In this document: in pieces, positions 42,093 to 52,258 of the stretch
Numbering within the stretch: position 1 is the first letter of the stretch
Layout: every line of letters starts with the position of its first letter
Source: Kribbella pratensis
GTDB lineage: Bacteria; Actinomycetota; Actinomycetes; Propionibacteriales; Kribbellaceae
Reading direction: 5' to 3'
Assembly (NCBI RefSeq): GCF_004365355.1
Contig: NZ_SODP01000001.1
Coordinates: 999,473-1,063,472, forward strand
Length of the DNA: 64,000 nucleotides
Translations under genes and position numbers: made by a program
Notes under the pieces: generated by a model
What the model saw: the letters and a program-made list of their open reading frames with translations, nothing else
Database searches by the model: none
What the model was told of the DNA's origin: nothing

Positions 42093-44405
42093 ATGGCCGA
42101 GTCGAAGGTCACGGGGACGGCTCGTGGGCGGCTTCCGGCCGAGTTGACGAGTTTCGTCGGACGGCGTCGCGAGCTGAGCGCGACCAGGCGACTGTTGTCG
42201 GGCAGCCGTCTGCTGACCCTGACCGGCTCCGGTGGCGTCGGCAAGACCCGGCTGGCGCTCCGGATGGCCACGGAGGTACGGCGTACGTTCTCCGACGGCG
42301 TGTGGTTCGTCGAACTCGCCGCTCTCCGGGACGCCGGTCTGCTGGGGCTCACGCTGGCGAACGCACTCGAGCTGAGTCAGGTCTCGGCGAATCCGACCGC
42401 GGATCTCGCGGACTACCTGGAGGACAAGCACCTTCTGCTGGTGCTCGACAACTGTGAGCAGGTTGCCGAGGCGTGCGCCGTCATCGTCAGCAAGCTGCTC
42501 GCGGCCGCACCACAGCTCAGAATCCTTGCGACCAGCCGCCACGTACTCGGAGTGGAAGGGGAGCAGGTCCTTTCAGTGCCTCCGCTGTCGACGCCCCCCG
42601 AGGAGGGCCCGGCCGCCGACGCCGACCAGTACGAGTCATTGCTTCTCTTCACCGATCGGGTCCGCGCGGTGCTGCCCGAGTTCGTGATCGACCAGACCAA
42701 CCGGGCCCAGGTGATCGAGGTGTGCCGGCGGCTGGACGGCGTACCACTCGCGCTGGAGCTCGCGGCGGTCTGGATGCGGACGCTGTCGCTGTCGCAGATC
42801 ATCGAACGGCTCGAAGACCGCTTCGGCTTGCTCTCGAGCGGCCGACCGGCCGGGCCGCCGAGGCAACAGGCGCTGGATGCCGCGATCGGCTGGAGTTACG
42901 ACCTGTGCTCGCCGCCGGAGCAGATGCTCTGGGCTCGGCTGTCGGTCTTCTCGGGCGGCTTCGACCTGGAGGGCGCGGAGGAGGTCTGCACGGGTGACGG
43001 CATCGCCCGGGCCGACGTGCTCGGCCTGGTCGCCGGCCTGTTGAACAAGTCGATCATCACGCGCCGAGCGGCCGGTACCCATCCGACCGCCTGGTACGAG
43101 ATGCTCACGACGATCAGTCAGTACGGCGGCCTGCGGCTGGCCGACCGGACCCGCGAGTACCGGCTCCGCCACCGCGACCACTACCGGACACTGGCCGCGC
43201 AGTGGGAGGCGGACTGCTTCAGCCCTCGGCAGGCCGACTGGTACCTGCGGATGCGTCGCGAGCACGACAACGTGCGAGCGGCGCTGGACTTCTGCCTGGC
43301 TGAGCCGGGCGAGGGCCCGGCCGCACTGGAGATCGCGGCCCCCATCTGGAACTTCTGGTTCGCGGGATTCCTGCGCGAGGGCCACCGCTATCTCACCCGC
43401 GCGCTCGATGCCGCGCCGGAGCAGACACCGCTGCGGGCAGTGGGGTTGTGGGCCGGGAGCTACCTCGCCATGTTCCTCGGGGAGGCGGACCAGCTCAGCC
43501 GGTTGCTGACCGAGTGCGACGAACTCGCCGAACGGTACGACGATCATCGGCTCCGAGCCCGGATCGCGGAGGTGTCAGGGCACGCGGCGATCTACCAGGG
43601 CGATCTGGCCGGAGCCGTCGATCGTTTGGAGCCGGCACTGGCCGGCTATCGCGCCGTGGGGGACGCGCTCGGTGAGTTCGACATCCTCATCTTGTTGTCC
43701 GCGGCAACGTTTTTCCTGGGTGATCCGCGGGTCGGGGAGTTCAGCCAGGAGGCGTTGAACCTGGCCGAGGCCCATGGCGCCGCGTCGTCGAGGGCGTACG
43801 CGCTGTGGAGCGTCGGGATCGTGCAGTGGCGGGATCACGAGGAGGTCGCCGCGGCGACGCGGTCGCTGCGGGACGCGATCCGGCTGTGGCAGCCGCTGAA
43901 CGACCGCACCGGGATCGGGTTCTGCGTCCAGGCACTGTCCTGGTGTCGCGGGTCCGCGGCGCCCGACGAGAGCGCCGCTCGCCTCATGGGGGCATCCCGG
44001 GCCGTCTGGCGCTCCAGCGGTGCGCATGTCGACGAGACCACGCCGTACAGCCAGTTCGACGATCGGACCGAGGAGCGGATCCGGGCGGCGATCGGTAGCG
44101 CCGCATTCGACCGGGCGTTCGCGCGCGGCGCCGCGTACTCCTTCGAGCAGGCTGTCGCGCTCGCGCTCGGGGAGGAAGCCGAGCGCGACGGGGTGGCCAA
44201 GTCGGGGATGGCGGGCCGGCTGACGCCTCGCGAGCACGAGATCGCCGTGCTGATCGGCGAAGGTCTGAGCAACCGGGAGATCGCCGTCCGCCTGGTCATC
44301 TCCCAGCGCACCGCCGAGACCCACGTCGAGCACATCCTCACCAAGCTGGGCTTCGCCTCCCGCGCCCAGGTGGCGAGCTGGGTCACCGAGCATCCTGACC
44401 GGTAA
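42093..44405 (+). CDS. Large LuxR-type regulator with NB-ARC-like ATPase domain
   Basis: 770 residues. The N-terminal STAND/NB-ARC ATPase has FVGRRRELSATRRLL, Walker A LTGSGGVGKTRLALRM (about 43-58) and Walker B LLLVLDNCEQVA. The central region is helical (TPR-like). A C-terminal LuxR HTH (about 705-765) reads LTPREHEIAVLIGEGLSNRE, then RTAETHVEHILTKL. It acts as an ATP-dependent signal-integrating activator, and the ligand is unknown. ATG 42093 lies five bases after TAGGCT, consistent with a leaderless mRNA. A 370-bp gap follows. Confidence 0.88.
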   Translation: MAESKVTGTARGRLPAELTSFVGRRRELSATRRLLSGSRLLTLTGSGGVGKTRLALRMATEVRRTFSDGVWFVELAALRDAGLLGLTLANALELSQVSANPTADLADYLEDKHLLLVLDNCEQVAEACAVIVSKLLAAAPQLRILATSRHVLGVEGEQVLSVPPLSTPPEEGPAADADQYESLLLFTDRVRAVLPEFVIDQTNRAQVIEVCRRLDGVPLALELAAVWMRTLSLSQIIERLEDRFGLLSSGRPAGPPRQQALDAAIGWSYDLCSPPEQMLWARLSVFSGGFDLEGAEEVCTGDGIARADVLGLVAGLLNKSIITRRAAGTHPTAWYEMLTTISQYGGLRLADRTREYRLRHRDHYRTLAAQWEADCFSPRQADWYLRMRREHDNVRAALDFCLAEPGEGPAALEIAAPIWNFWFAGFLREGHRYLTRALDAAPEQTPLRAVGLWAGSYLAMFLGEADQLSRLLTECDELAERYDDHRLRARIAEVSGHAAIYQGDLAGAVDRLEPALAGYRAVGDALGEFDILILLSAATFFLGDPRVGEFSQEALNLAEAHGAASSRAYALWSVGIVQWRDHEEVAAATRSLRDAIRLWQPLNDRTGIGFCVQALSWCRGSAAPDESAARLMGASRAVWRSSGAHVDETTPYSQFDDRTEERIRAAIGSAAFDRAFARGAAYSFEQAVALALGEEAERDGVAKSGMAGRLTPREHEIAVLIGEGLSNREIAVRLVISQRTAETHVEHILTKLGFASRAQVASWVTEHPDR

Positions 44406-44779
44406 CGGTCGCGACGCCGATCACGCACCTACGTAGTCAGATCCGTAGTCGTCCCGATGCCCGCCCGCCGCGATCCGGGGAAGCTGTTGGACAACGTTGT
44501 CGTCCCACGACGTTGCCGCGGTCCCCTCCCGCGACCCTGCCGCCTGGCTCTCCTCCGGCCCGGGCGGCAGCCCGGCCGGCGGACCTGGCGTCCTGAGACC
44601 CCTGCTCGGCGCCAGGTCCGCCGTTCCATGCCACCTGAACTGGTGTGGAAGTGGTGTGCTCCACGCCCGGATAGCGGGCGCTGCGGGACGCCGCCGGTGA
44701 GCCGGTCCGGAAGTGTCGGCGGGGCCGCATAGGCTGTCCCAGTCCACCTCACTCCGCGCCCTGGGAGGTCCGCGTCGAT
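44406..44779. other. Gene-free region before dnaE with a 13-bp inverted repeat
   Basis: No gene is supported. A perfect 13-bp inverted repeat, GGCGGACCTGGCG (44578-44590) with CGCCAGGTCCGCC (44610-44622) and a 19-nt loop, could terminate the LuxR gene or form part of a leader. TAGGCT at 44730-44735 is a possible -10 for dnaE, giving a leader of about 40 bases. Confidence 0.5.
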
Positions 44780-47700
44780 ATGGCGTCCAGCGACAGTTTT
44801 GTGCATCTCCACGTGCACACCGAGTACTCCATGCTGGACGGCGCCGCGCGGATCGACGAGTTGTTCAAGACTGCCCAGGAGATGGGGCAGCCGGCCATCG
44901 CCACGACCGACCACGGCTACGTGTTCGGGGCGTACGAGTTCTGGAAGACCGCGAAGAAGTACGACGTCAAGCCGATCATCGGCGTCGAGGCGTACCTGAC
45001 GCCGCACACCCACCGCTCGGAGCGGAAGCGGGTCAAGTGGGGCGACGCGAACTCCGGCCGCGACGACGTCTCCGGCTCGGGTGCGTACACGCACATGACG
45101 CTGCTGGCGAAGAACACCTCCGGCATGCACAACCTGTTCAAGATGAGCTCGCTGGCCAGCCTCGAGGGCTACTACTTCAAGCCCCGGATGGACCGCGAGC
45201 TGCTGAACACCTACGGCCAGGGCCTGATCGCGACCACCGGCTGTCCGTCCGGTGAGGTGCAGACCCGGCTCCGCCTCGGGCAGTACAAGGAGGCCGTCGA
45301 GGCCGCCGCGGAGTTCCGCGACATCTTCGGCAAGGAGAACTTCTACTGCGAGCTGATGGACCACGGCCTCGGCATCGAGCGGGACATCCAGAAGGACCTG
45401 CTCAAACTGGCCAAGGACCTCGGCCTCCCGCTGGTCGCGACCAACGACCTGCACTACACCAAGCCCGAGGACGCCACCGCCCACGCCGCACTGCTGTGTG
45501 TCCAGTCCGGCTCGACGCTGTCCGACCCGAACCGGTTCAAGTTCGACGCGAACGAGTTCTACGTCAAGACGGCCGCCGAGATGCGCGAGGTCTGGAAGGA
45601 CCTCCCGGAAGCCTGTGACAACACGCTGCTGATCGCCGAGCAGTGCGACGTCAGCTTCACCGAGGGCGAGGGCCGGTTCATGCCGCGCTTCCCCTGCCCG
45701 GACGGCCACAACGAGGAGTCCTGGTTCGTCGCCGAGGTCGAGACCGGTCTGCACAAGCGTTACCCCGGCGGTGTCCCCGACCACGTCCGCAAGCAGGCCG
45801 AGTACGAGATCGAGGTCATCACCTCGAAGGGTTACGCGGGCTACTTCCTGGTCGTCGCGGACTTCATCAACTGGGCCAAGCAACACGGCATCAGGGTCGG
45901 TCCGGGCCGTGGTTCCGGCGCCGGCTCGATGTGCGCGTACGCGATGCGGATCACCGACCTGGACCCGCTCCAGCACGGCCTGATCTTCGAGCGCTTCCTG
46001 AACCCTGAGCGCATGTCGATGCCCGACTTCGACATCGACTTCGACGACCGCCGCCGCCCCGAGGTGATCCGCTACGTCACCGAGAAGTACGGCGACGACC
46101 GGGTCGCGATGATCGTCACCTACGGCACGATCAAGGCCAAGCAGGCGATCAAGGACGCCGGCCGGGTGCTGGACTACCCGTTCGCGATGGGCGACCGGAT
46201 CACCAAGGCGATGCCGCCGGCGGTGATGGGCAAGGACATCCCGCTGTCCGGCATCTTCGACTCGCAGCACAAGCGGTACTCCGAGGCCGGTGAGTTCCGG
46301 CAGCTGTACGAGGCCGACCAGGACGTCCGCAAGATCGTCGACACCGCCCGCGGCCTGGAGAACCTGAAGCGCCAGTGGGGTGTGCACGCGGCCGGCGTGA
46401 TCATGTCCAGCGAGCCGCTGATCGAGCTGATCCCGATCATGCGCCGCGAGCAGGACGGCCAGGTCATCACCCAGTTCGACTACCCGAGCTGCGAGACGCT
46501 CGGCCTGGTCAAGATGGACTTCCTGGGCCTGCGCAACCTGACGATCATGGACGACGCGGTCAAGAACGTCGAGGCCAGCCGCGGCATCACGCTGGACCTG
46601 GACCAGCTGGCCAAGAGCCTGGACGACGGGCCGACCTTCGAGCTGCTCGGCCGCGGTGACACGCTCGGCGTGTTCCAGTTCGACGGTGGTCCGATGCGGG
46701 CGCTGCTGCGGCTGATGAAGCCGGACAACTTCGAGGACATCTCCGCGGTCGGCGCGCTCTACCGGCCCGGTCCGATGGGCGCGAACAGCCACACCAACTA
46801 CGCCCTGCGCAAGAACAAGCAGCAGGAGATCAGCTACCCGCACGACGAACTCGCCGTCGCGCTCGAACCGATCCTGGGGACGACCTACGGTCTGATCGTC
46901 TACCAGGAGCAGGTGATGGCGATCGCCCAGCAGCTGGCCGGCTACACGCTCGGCAAGGCGGATCTGCTCCGCCGGGCGATGGGCAAGAAGAAGCGCGAGG
47001 TCCTGGACGCCGAGTACGTCGGCTTCTCCGAGGGCATGAAGGCGAACGGCTTCTCCGACCAGTCGATCAAGGCGCTCTGGGACGTGCTGGTCCCGTTCTC
47101 CGACTACGCCTTCAACAAGGCGCACTCCGCGGCGTACGGCCTGGTGTCGTACTGGACGGCGTACCTGAAGGCGAACTACCCGGCGGAGTACATGGCCGCT
47201 GTTCTGACGTCCGTGAAGGACGACAAGGACAAGATGGCCATCTACCTGAACGAGTGCCGGCGGATGGGCATCAAGGTGCTGCCGCCGGACGTCAACGAGT
47301 CCGACTCGAACTTCACCCCGGTCGGCACCGACATCCGCTTCGGTCTGTCCGCGATCCGCAACGTCGGCGTGAACGTGGTCGCCGAGATCGTCGCGGCCCG
47401 CGAGGAGAAGGGGCGGTTCACCGACTTCGTCGACTTCATCGACAAGGTGTCGCTGCCGGTCTGCAACAAGCGGGTGATCGAGTCGCTGGCCAAGGCCGGT
47501 TCGTTCGACTCGATGAACCACGCGCGCCGGGCTGTGGTCGCAGTGCACGAGCAGGCCGTCGACGAAGCCATCGACCTCAAGCGGAACGAGGCGCACGGCC
47601 AGTTCGACCTGTTCTCGATGGGCGACGACGAGGCCGACGAGGGTGAGGGCAACAGCCGCCTGACCGTCACCGTCCCCGAGATCGAGGAGTGGGACAAGGC

Positions 47701-48328
47701 GACCAAGCTGGCGCACGAGCGCGACATGCTGGGGCTGTACGTGTCCGACCACCCGCTGTTCGGCGTCGAGCACGTGCTCACCAACGGCAGCGACTGCACG
47801 ATCGGGCAGCTGCTCGCCGACGAGGACCGTCCGGACGGCAGCCGGGTCACGATCGGCGGCCTGGTCACCGCGGTCCAGCGGAAGGTGAACAAACGCGGCG
47901 ACATCTACGCGATCGTCACCATCGAGGACCTCGAAGGCTCGATCGAGGTGATGATGTTCTCCTCGGCGTACCAGCTGCACGCGCACCTGCTCACCAACGA
48001 CGCGATCATCCTGATGAAGGGCCGGGTACGCCGGCGCGAGGACCGGCTCGAGCTGAGCGGTGACGAGGTCGTCGTTCCCGACCTCACCGAGGGCCCGAGC
48101 GGACCGGTCGTGATCACGATGGCAGCCAACCGGTGTACGCCGCCGGTCGTCACGCAGCTGCGGGACGTGCTGAAGTCGCATCCGGGGATGACCGAGGTGC
48201 AGCTCAAGCTGCAGGCGCGGCAGAAGACCGAGATCTGGCGGATCGCGGACCAGTACCGCGTCACCCCGACGGCTTCGCTGATGGCGGACCTGAAGGCGCT
48301 TCTCGGTCCCTCCTGCCTGGCCAGCTGA
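44780..48328 (+). CDS. dnaE: DNA polymerase III alpha subunit DnaE
   Basis: 1182 residues. The PHP domain (about 1-210) starts FVHLHVHTEYSMLDGAARID. The polymerase core has GPGRGSGAGSMCAYAMRI and the catalytic MPDFDIDFDDRRRPEV. A helix-hairpin-helix region (LPPDVNESDSNFTPVG) and an OB-fold (about 1005-1080) follow. This is replicative DnaE1 size. A 1507-residue open frame on the opposite strand is a coding shadow. The gene is monocistronic-looking, with 370 bp upstream. Confidence 0.96.
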   Translation: MASSDSFVHLHVHTEYSMLDGAARIDELFKTAQEMGQPAIATTDHGYVFGAYEFWKTAKKYDVKPIIGVEAYLTPHTHRSERKRVKWGDANSGRDDVSGSGAYTHMTLLAKNTSGMHNLFKMSSLASLEGYYFKPRMDRELLNTYGQGLIATTGCPSGEVQTRLRLGQYKEAVEAAAEFRDIFGKENFYCELMDHGLGIERDIQKDLLKLAKDLGLPLVATNDLHYTKPEDATAHAALLCVQSGSTLSDPNRFKFDANEFYVKTAAEMREVWKDLPEACDNTLLIAEQCDVSFTEGEGRFMPRFPCPDGHNEESWFVAEVETGLHKRYPGGVPDHVRKQAEYEIEVITSKGYAGYFLVVADFINWAKQHGIRVGPGRGSGAGSMCAYAMRITDLDPLQHGLIFERFLNPERMSMPDFDIDFDDRRRPEVIRYVTEKYGDDRVAMIVTYGTIKAKQAIKDAGRVLDYPFAMGDRITKAMPPAVMGKDIPLSGIFDSQHKRYSEAGEFRQLYEADQDVRKIVDTARGLENLKRQWGVHAAGVIMSSEPLIELIPIMRREQDGQVITQFDYPSCETLGLVKMDFLGLRNLTIMDDAVKNVEASRGITLDLDQLAKSLDDGPTFELLGRGDTLGVFQFDGGPMRALLRLMKPDNFEDISAVGALYRPGPMGANSHTNYALRKNKQQEISYPHDELAVALEPILGTTYGLIVYQEQVMAIAQQLAGYTLGKADLLRRAMGKKKREVLDAEYVGFSEGMKANGFSDQSIKALWDVLVPFSDYAFNKAHSAAYGLVSYWTAYLKANYPAEYMAAVLTSVKDDKDKMAIYLNECRRMGIKVLPPDVNESDSNFTPVGTDIRFGLSAIRNVGVNVVAEIVAAREEKGRFTDFVDFIDKVSLPVCNKRVIESLAKAGSFDSMNHARRAVVAVHEQAVDEAIDLKRNEAHGQFDLFSMGDDEADEGEGNSRLTVTVPEIEEWDKATKLAHERDMLGLYVSDHPLFGVEHVLTNGSDCTIGQLLADEDRPDGSRVTIGGLVTAVQRKVNKRGDIYAIVTIEDLEGSIEVMMFSSAYQLHAHLLTNDAIILMKGRVRRREDRLELSGDEVVVPDLTEGPSGPVVITMAANRCTPPVVTQLRDVLKSHPGMTEVQLKLQARQKTEIWRIADQYRVTPTASLMADLKALLGPSCLAS

Positions 48329-48343
48329 TCGGCGCCGGAGCCG

Positions 48344-48988
48344 ATGCGGCACACTGTCGACGTGAGTCAAGAGTCGTCTCAGCCTTCGCCGTACGTGGCG
48401 CCGCCGTCGAGCAATCCGTTCGGCGCGCCTCCGGTGGAGGACCGCCCGCTGCCGTGGGCGAAGGCCGTGCTGGTGACGGTGGCGGTGTTCCTCGTGGCCG
48501 GTGTGGTTGCCGGCTGGGCGTGGCAGGAGTTCTCGCCGCTGGCGCAGTACACCGTGGACGAGCAGGGCGGTGCTTTGGGCGAGGAGCAGATGACCCGGAT
48601 CTTCGGGCCGGACGGGACGTTCACCTCGATCGGGTTCCTCACCGCGCTGGTGCTCGGCGGTGCGCTGTTCTGGTGGCTGCGGAACTACGGTCCGTGGTCG
48701 GTGGCGATTGTTGCCCTCGGCGCCTGCTTGGGGTCGGGGATCTGCTGGGGCGTCGGCATGCTGCTCGGGCACGACCCGATCGAGCCACGGCTGCAGGCTG
48801 CCCGGCCGGGTGATCTGGTGGCGGCTCCGCTGGAGTTGCATACCTGGACACCCGCGGCCGCCTGGCTGGTCGGCGCATCGCTGGCGTGTGCCGTCATCGC
48901 GGCCGCGACGTGGCGCGCGGACCCTGTTGCTCCGGTTGCAACCACTTCGCAACCTGCTGCGTCAGACCCTGCGCCCCCGGTCCACTAG
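48344..48988 (+). CDS. Hypothetical membrane protein (DUF2567-like)
   Basis: 214 residues. A Pro/Ser-rich cytosolic start is followed by about four hydrophobic segments: AVLVTVAVFLVAGVVAGWAW (40-60), SIGFLTALVLGGALFWWL, VAIVALGACLGSGICWGVGM and AAAWLVGASLACAVIAAATW. A Pro-rich end follows. The arrangement resembles actinobacterial DUF2567 proteins, which I cannot confirm. The start may be ATG 48344 or GTG 48362. It lies 15 bp after dnaE and may be co-transcribed with it and with the DUF3352 gene. Confidence 0.7.
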   Translation: MRHTVDVSQESSQPSPYVAPPSSNPFGAPPVEDRPLPWAKAVLVTVAVFLVAGVVAGWAWQEFSPLAQYTVDEQGGALGEEQMTRIFGPDGTFTSIGFLTALVLGGALFWWLRNYGPWSVAIVALGACLGSGICWGVGMLLGHDPIEPRLQAARPGDLVAAPLELHTWTPAAAWLVGASLACAVIAAATWRADPVAPVATTSQPAASDPAPPVH

Positions 48989-49036
48989 CCTTTGCAGGTC
49001 CGGCGGGTGAGGCCACCGGAGCCAGCGAGGGAGCTT

Positions 49037-50896
49037 ATGTCCGACCAGAACCAACCCCCCAACCCGCAGTACCCAGGCGCCGGCGGCCCGCAGTACGGTC
49101 CGCCGCCCGGTCAGCAGCCCGGCCAGAACCCTTGGCCGCAGCAGGGCCGGCCGCCGGTTCCGCCGCAGCAGGGTCAGCCGCCGCGGGGGCCGCAGGGGCA
49201 ACCGCAGGGACAGCCGCAGTACGGACAGCAGCCGGGGTACCCGCAGCAGCCGATGCACCCGCAGCAGGGTCAGCCGCAGTACGGCGGGCCGCAGCAGGGC
49301 CAGCAGTACGGGCAGCAGCATGGCCAGCAGCACAGCCAGGGCGGACCGCAGTACGGGCAGCCGGGACAGGCGTCGTACGAGCAGATGCACATCGGCGGTC
49401 AGCCGCCGCAGGGTCCGGGGTACGGCGGTCAGCAGGGCCAGCCGCAGTGGCAGCCGGAGCAGAAGAAGAAGCGCGGCAAGGTGATCCCGATCGTCGCCGC
49501 ACTGGCGATGGTCCTGGTCGTGGCCGGCGGCGGAATCTTTGCCTACGGCAAGCTTGCCGGCGGTAAGCAGCCGGCCGACGTCCTGCCGGGCACCGCCGTC
49601 GCGTATGCCCGCGTCGACCTGAACCCGTCCGCGGGCCAGAAGGTCGCGGCGATCCGGTTCATGATGAAGTTCCCGTCGGTGAAGGACAAGCTCGGCCTGA
49701 CCGGCGACACGGACGATCTGCGGCAGAAGCTGTTCGAGCAGATCAAGAAGTCCTCCGGCGACGACCTCGCCGACGTCGACTACGACAAGGACATCAAGCC
49801 CTGGCTCGGCGACCGCGCCGGCATCGCCGCGGTTCCGCCGGCCGACGGCAAGCGGGAGCCGACCGTCGTGGTCGCGGTCCAGGTGAAGAACCAGGACGCC
49901 GCGAACAAGGGCATGGACAAGCTGCTGGCGAACGAGGACAAGAAGCCCGGTCGTGCGTTCAGCGACGGGTACATGCTGCTCTCGGACGACCAGGCGACCG
50001 TCGACTCGGCTGTCGCGACCGCCAAGGACAACCCGCTGACCAAGAACGCCAAGTTCAGCGCGGACATGGACAAGCTCGGCGAGCAGGGCTTCCTGTCGGG
50101 CTGGGCGGACGTGAAGGGGGTCGCCTCGATCACCGGCAAGGTCGACTCGGGTCAGATCGCCGGCCTCGGCGACGCCACGACGGCGGTCGCGCTGCGGTTC
50201 GACGCGTCGTACGTCGAGCTGAAGGGGATCGGCCAGGGCGACAAGAGCATCAAGGTGAACTCGGGCGCCGACGCCGCCGACCTGATCTCGAAGCTGCCGG
50301 ACACCACGGCCGGCGCGATCGCGGTCTCCGGCGGCGACAACCTGATCGACACCGCGTGGCAGCAGGTGCAGAAGGCGGGCGGCGAGAACCTCAAGCCGAT
50401 GCTCGACCGGATCACCGAGGAGACCGGCCTGACCCTGCCGGACGACCTGAAGAGCCTGGTCGGTAAGAACCTCGCGGTCGCGATGGACAAGGACACCGCG
50501 AACGGGCCGAAGATCGCGGCCCGGATGGAGACCGACCCGGCGAAGGCGGAGCCGGTGGTGCAGAAGCTGACCTCGCTGCTGCGGCAGCGTTCGTCGGCCG
50601 ACATCCCGATCGAGACCGCGAAGGACGACGACACGCTGGTGGTCTCGACCAGCAAGGAGTACGCCGACCAGGTGCTGCAGGGCGGCAACCTCGGTGGGAC
50701 GGACAACTTCAAGCAGGCGCTGCCGGACACCAAGGGCGCCGTGATGATCGGGTACGTCGACTTCGAGGCCGCGGGCGCGGTCAGCGAGCGGTTCGCGGAC
50801 GACAAGGACCTGGCGGCGCTCCGCTCGGCGGGTATCGTCACCCGCTCGACCGGCGACGGTCAGGCCGAGTTCAGCCTGCGGGTCGTCGCGAAGTAG
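49037..50896 (+). CDS. DUF3352 domain protein with Gln/Pro/Gly-rich cytosolic tail
   Basis: 619 residues. The N-terminal 150 or so residues are low-complexity (QYGQQ, PPQQGQP, GGPQYG). A basic stretch EQKKKRGK and one membrane helix (VIPIVAALAMVLVVAGGGIF, about 156-175) follow. The extracytoplasmic DUF3352 region (about 190-619) has DVLPGTAVAYARVDLNPSAG and several GxxYVELKG-like strands. It is a secreted-side protein of unknown function. ATG 49037 is preceded by AGGGAG. A terminator follows. Confidence 0.82.
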   Translation: MSDQNQPPNPQYPGAGGPQYGPPPGQQPGQNPWPQQGRPPVPPQQGQPPRGPQGQPQGQPQYGQQPGYPQQPMHPQQGQPQYGGPQQGQQYGQQHGQQHSQGGPQYGQPGQASYEQMHIGGQPPQGPGYGGQQGQPQWQPEQKKKRGKVIPIVAALAMVLVVAGGGIFAYGKLAGGKQPADVLPGTAVAYARVDLNPSAGQKVAAIRFMMKFPSVKDKLGLTGDTDDLRQKLFEQIKKSSGDDLADVDYDKDIKPWLGDRAGIAAVPPADGKREPTVVVAVQVKNQDAANKGMDKLLANEDKKPGRAFSDGYMLLSDDQATVDSAVATAKDNPLTKNAKFSADMDKLGEQGFLSGWADVKGVASITGKVDSGQIAGLGDATTAVALRFDASYVELKGIGQGDKSIKVNSGADAADLISKLPDTTAGAIAVSGGDNLIDTAWQQVQKAGGENLKPMLDRITEETGLTLPDDLKSLVGKNLAVAMDKDTANGPKIAARMETDPAKAEPVVQKLTSLLRQRSSADIPIETAKDDDTLVVSTSKEYADQVLQGGNLGGTDNFKQALPDTKGAVMIGYVDFEAAGAVSERFADDKDLAALRSAGIVTRSTGDGQAEFSLRVVAK

Positions 50897-50909
50897 CAAC
50901 TCGCCGAAA

Positions 50910-50947
50910 AAGCCCCGGATCGTCCGCACGTGGATGGCCCGGGGCTT
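50910..50947 (+). terminator. Terminator after the DUF3352 gene
   Basis: A 9-bp stem, AAGCCCCGG (50910-50918) with CCGGGGCTT (50939-50947), preceded by AAA and followed by CTT. The loop is 20 nt. Confidence 0.7.
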
Positions 50948-50972
50948 CTTCGCGACCGTCTACAGTGCGGAC

Positions 50973-52226
50973 ATGGACACGGACCTGGTGGCACGGTTGC
51001 GGTCGACCTACGAGGATCTGCACGCCCATCCGGAGCTGTCCGGCGACGAGCACCGTACGGCGGGAATCGTCGCCGGCTGGTTGCGTGAGCAGGGCTTCGA
51101 CGTCCACGAGGGCATCGGCGGAGCCGGTGTCGCCGGGGTGCTGAGCCAGGGCGACGGCCCGACGGTGTTGCTGCGTGCCGACATGGACGCCTTGCCGGTC
51201 GCCGAAGAAACTGGTCTCCCGTACGCGAGCACGGTCGACGGCGTCATGCATGCCTGCGGCCATGACATGCACGTCACCTGCCTCCTCGGCGCCGCGGCCG
51301 AGCTGGCCGCCGCCCGCGACGCCTGGCGCGGGACGCTGGTGGTCGTGTTCCAGCCCGCCGAGGAGATCGGCGCCGGAGCTCAGGACATGGTCGACGACGG
51401 CTTGTACCAGAAGGTGCCGAAACCCGACATCGTTCTCGGCCAGCACGTGGCCCCGATCCCGGCGGGCACACTGGGGTTGCGGCCCGGGCCGTCGTTCGCG
51501 TCCGCCGATACGCTGCGAGTCACCTTGTTCGGCGTCGGCGGTCACGGCTCCCGCCCGGAGGCGACGGTCGATCCGGTCCTGCTCGCGGCGACGACCACCG
51601 TCCGGTTGCACACCGTGGTCTCCCGGGAGGTGGCCGGCAACGACACCGCCGTACTGACGGTCGGGGCGATCAACGCCGGCACGAAGGCCAACATCATTCC
51701 CGACACGGCCGAACTGCTGCTGAGTGTGCGCAGCTACACCGAGGAGGTTCGCGGCCGGGTGCTCGGAGCGATCGAGCGCATCGTCGCCGCCGAGGCGCAG
51801 GCTGCCGGGGCCCCGCGACCGCCGACGGTCGAGCGACTCGAGGCCGTGCCTGCCGTGATCAACGATGCTGCCGCCACCGAACCGACGCGGCGGGTGCTGG
51901 AATCCGTCGTCGGCGCCGGACGGGTGGTCGACCCGGGCCTGATCACCGGCAGCGAGGACGTCGGCATTCTCGCCCAGGCCGCCGATGTGCCGATCGTCTA
52001 CTGGCTGCTCGGTGGAGCCGACCCGGCCGAGTTCGCCGGTGCCGAGTCGATGGAGCAGATTGTCCGGGTTGTGGCCGACCTGCCGTCCAACCACTCTCCG
52101 CACTACCACCCCGTCGCCAGCCCGACGATCGAGATCGGCGTCGACGCACTCGTCACCGCGGCCCGCCACTGGCTGGATTCTTTGCCGGGTGATGTCGAAA
52201 AGCCGGGATCGGGATCTACCTCCTGA
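50973..52226 (+). CDS. M20 family amidohydrolase/peptidase
   Basis: 417 residues. Metal-binding blocks are LRADMDALPVAEETGLPYAS, VMHACGHDMHVTCLLGA and VVFQPAEEIGAGAQDMV. The lid domain has GVGGHGSRPEATVDPV, and NHSPHYHP lies near the end. It resembles N-acyl-amino-acid or indole-acetyl-amino-acid hydrolases, and the true substrate is unknown. ATG 50973 is six bases after TACAGT (50961-50966) and lacks a Shine-Dalgarno, so it is probably leaderless. The longer frame from 50934 overlaps the terminator and was rejected. Confidence 0.88.
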   Translation: MDTDLVARLRSTYEDLHAHPELSGDEHRTAGIVAGWLREQGFDVHEGIGGAGVAGVLSQGDGPTVLLRADMDALPVAEETGLPYASTVDGVMHACGHDMHVTCLLGAAAELAAARDAWRGTLVVVFQPAEEIGAGAQDMVDDGLYQKVPKPDIVLGQHVAPIPAGTLGLRPGPSFASADTLRVTLFGVGGHGSRPEATVDPVLLAATTTVRLHTVVSREVAGNDTAVLTVGAINAGTKANIIPDTAELLLSVRSYTEEVRGRVLGAIERIVAAEAQAAGAPRPPTVERLEAVPAVINDAAATEPTRRVLESVVGAGRVVDPGLITGSEDVGILAQAADVPIVYWLLGGADPAEFAGAESMEQIVRVVADLPSNHSPHYHPVASPTIEIGVDALVTAARHWLDSLPGDVEKPGSGSTS

Positions 52227-52258
52227 GTGAAAGCACCTTCACGCGAAGGAGAACCACC

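Noticed and set aside
44429-48952. 1507-residue open frame on the minus strand opposite dnaE
   Set aside because: Antisense shadow of a high-GC gene. The product is Arg/Val/Leu/Asp-rich with no recognisable domain, while dnaE on the plus strand is fully conserved.
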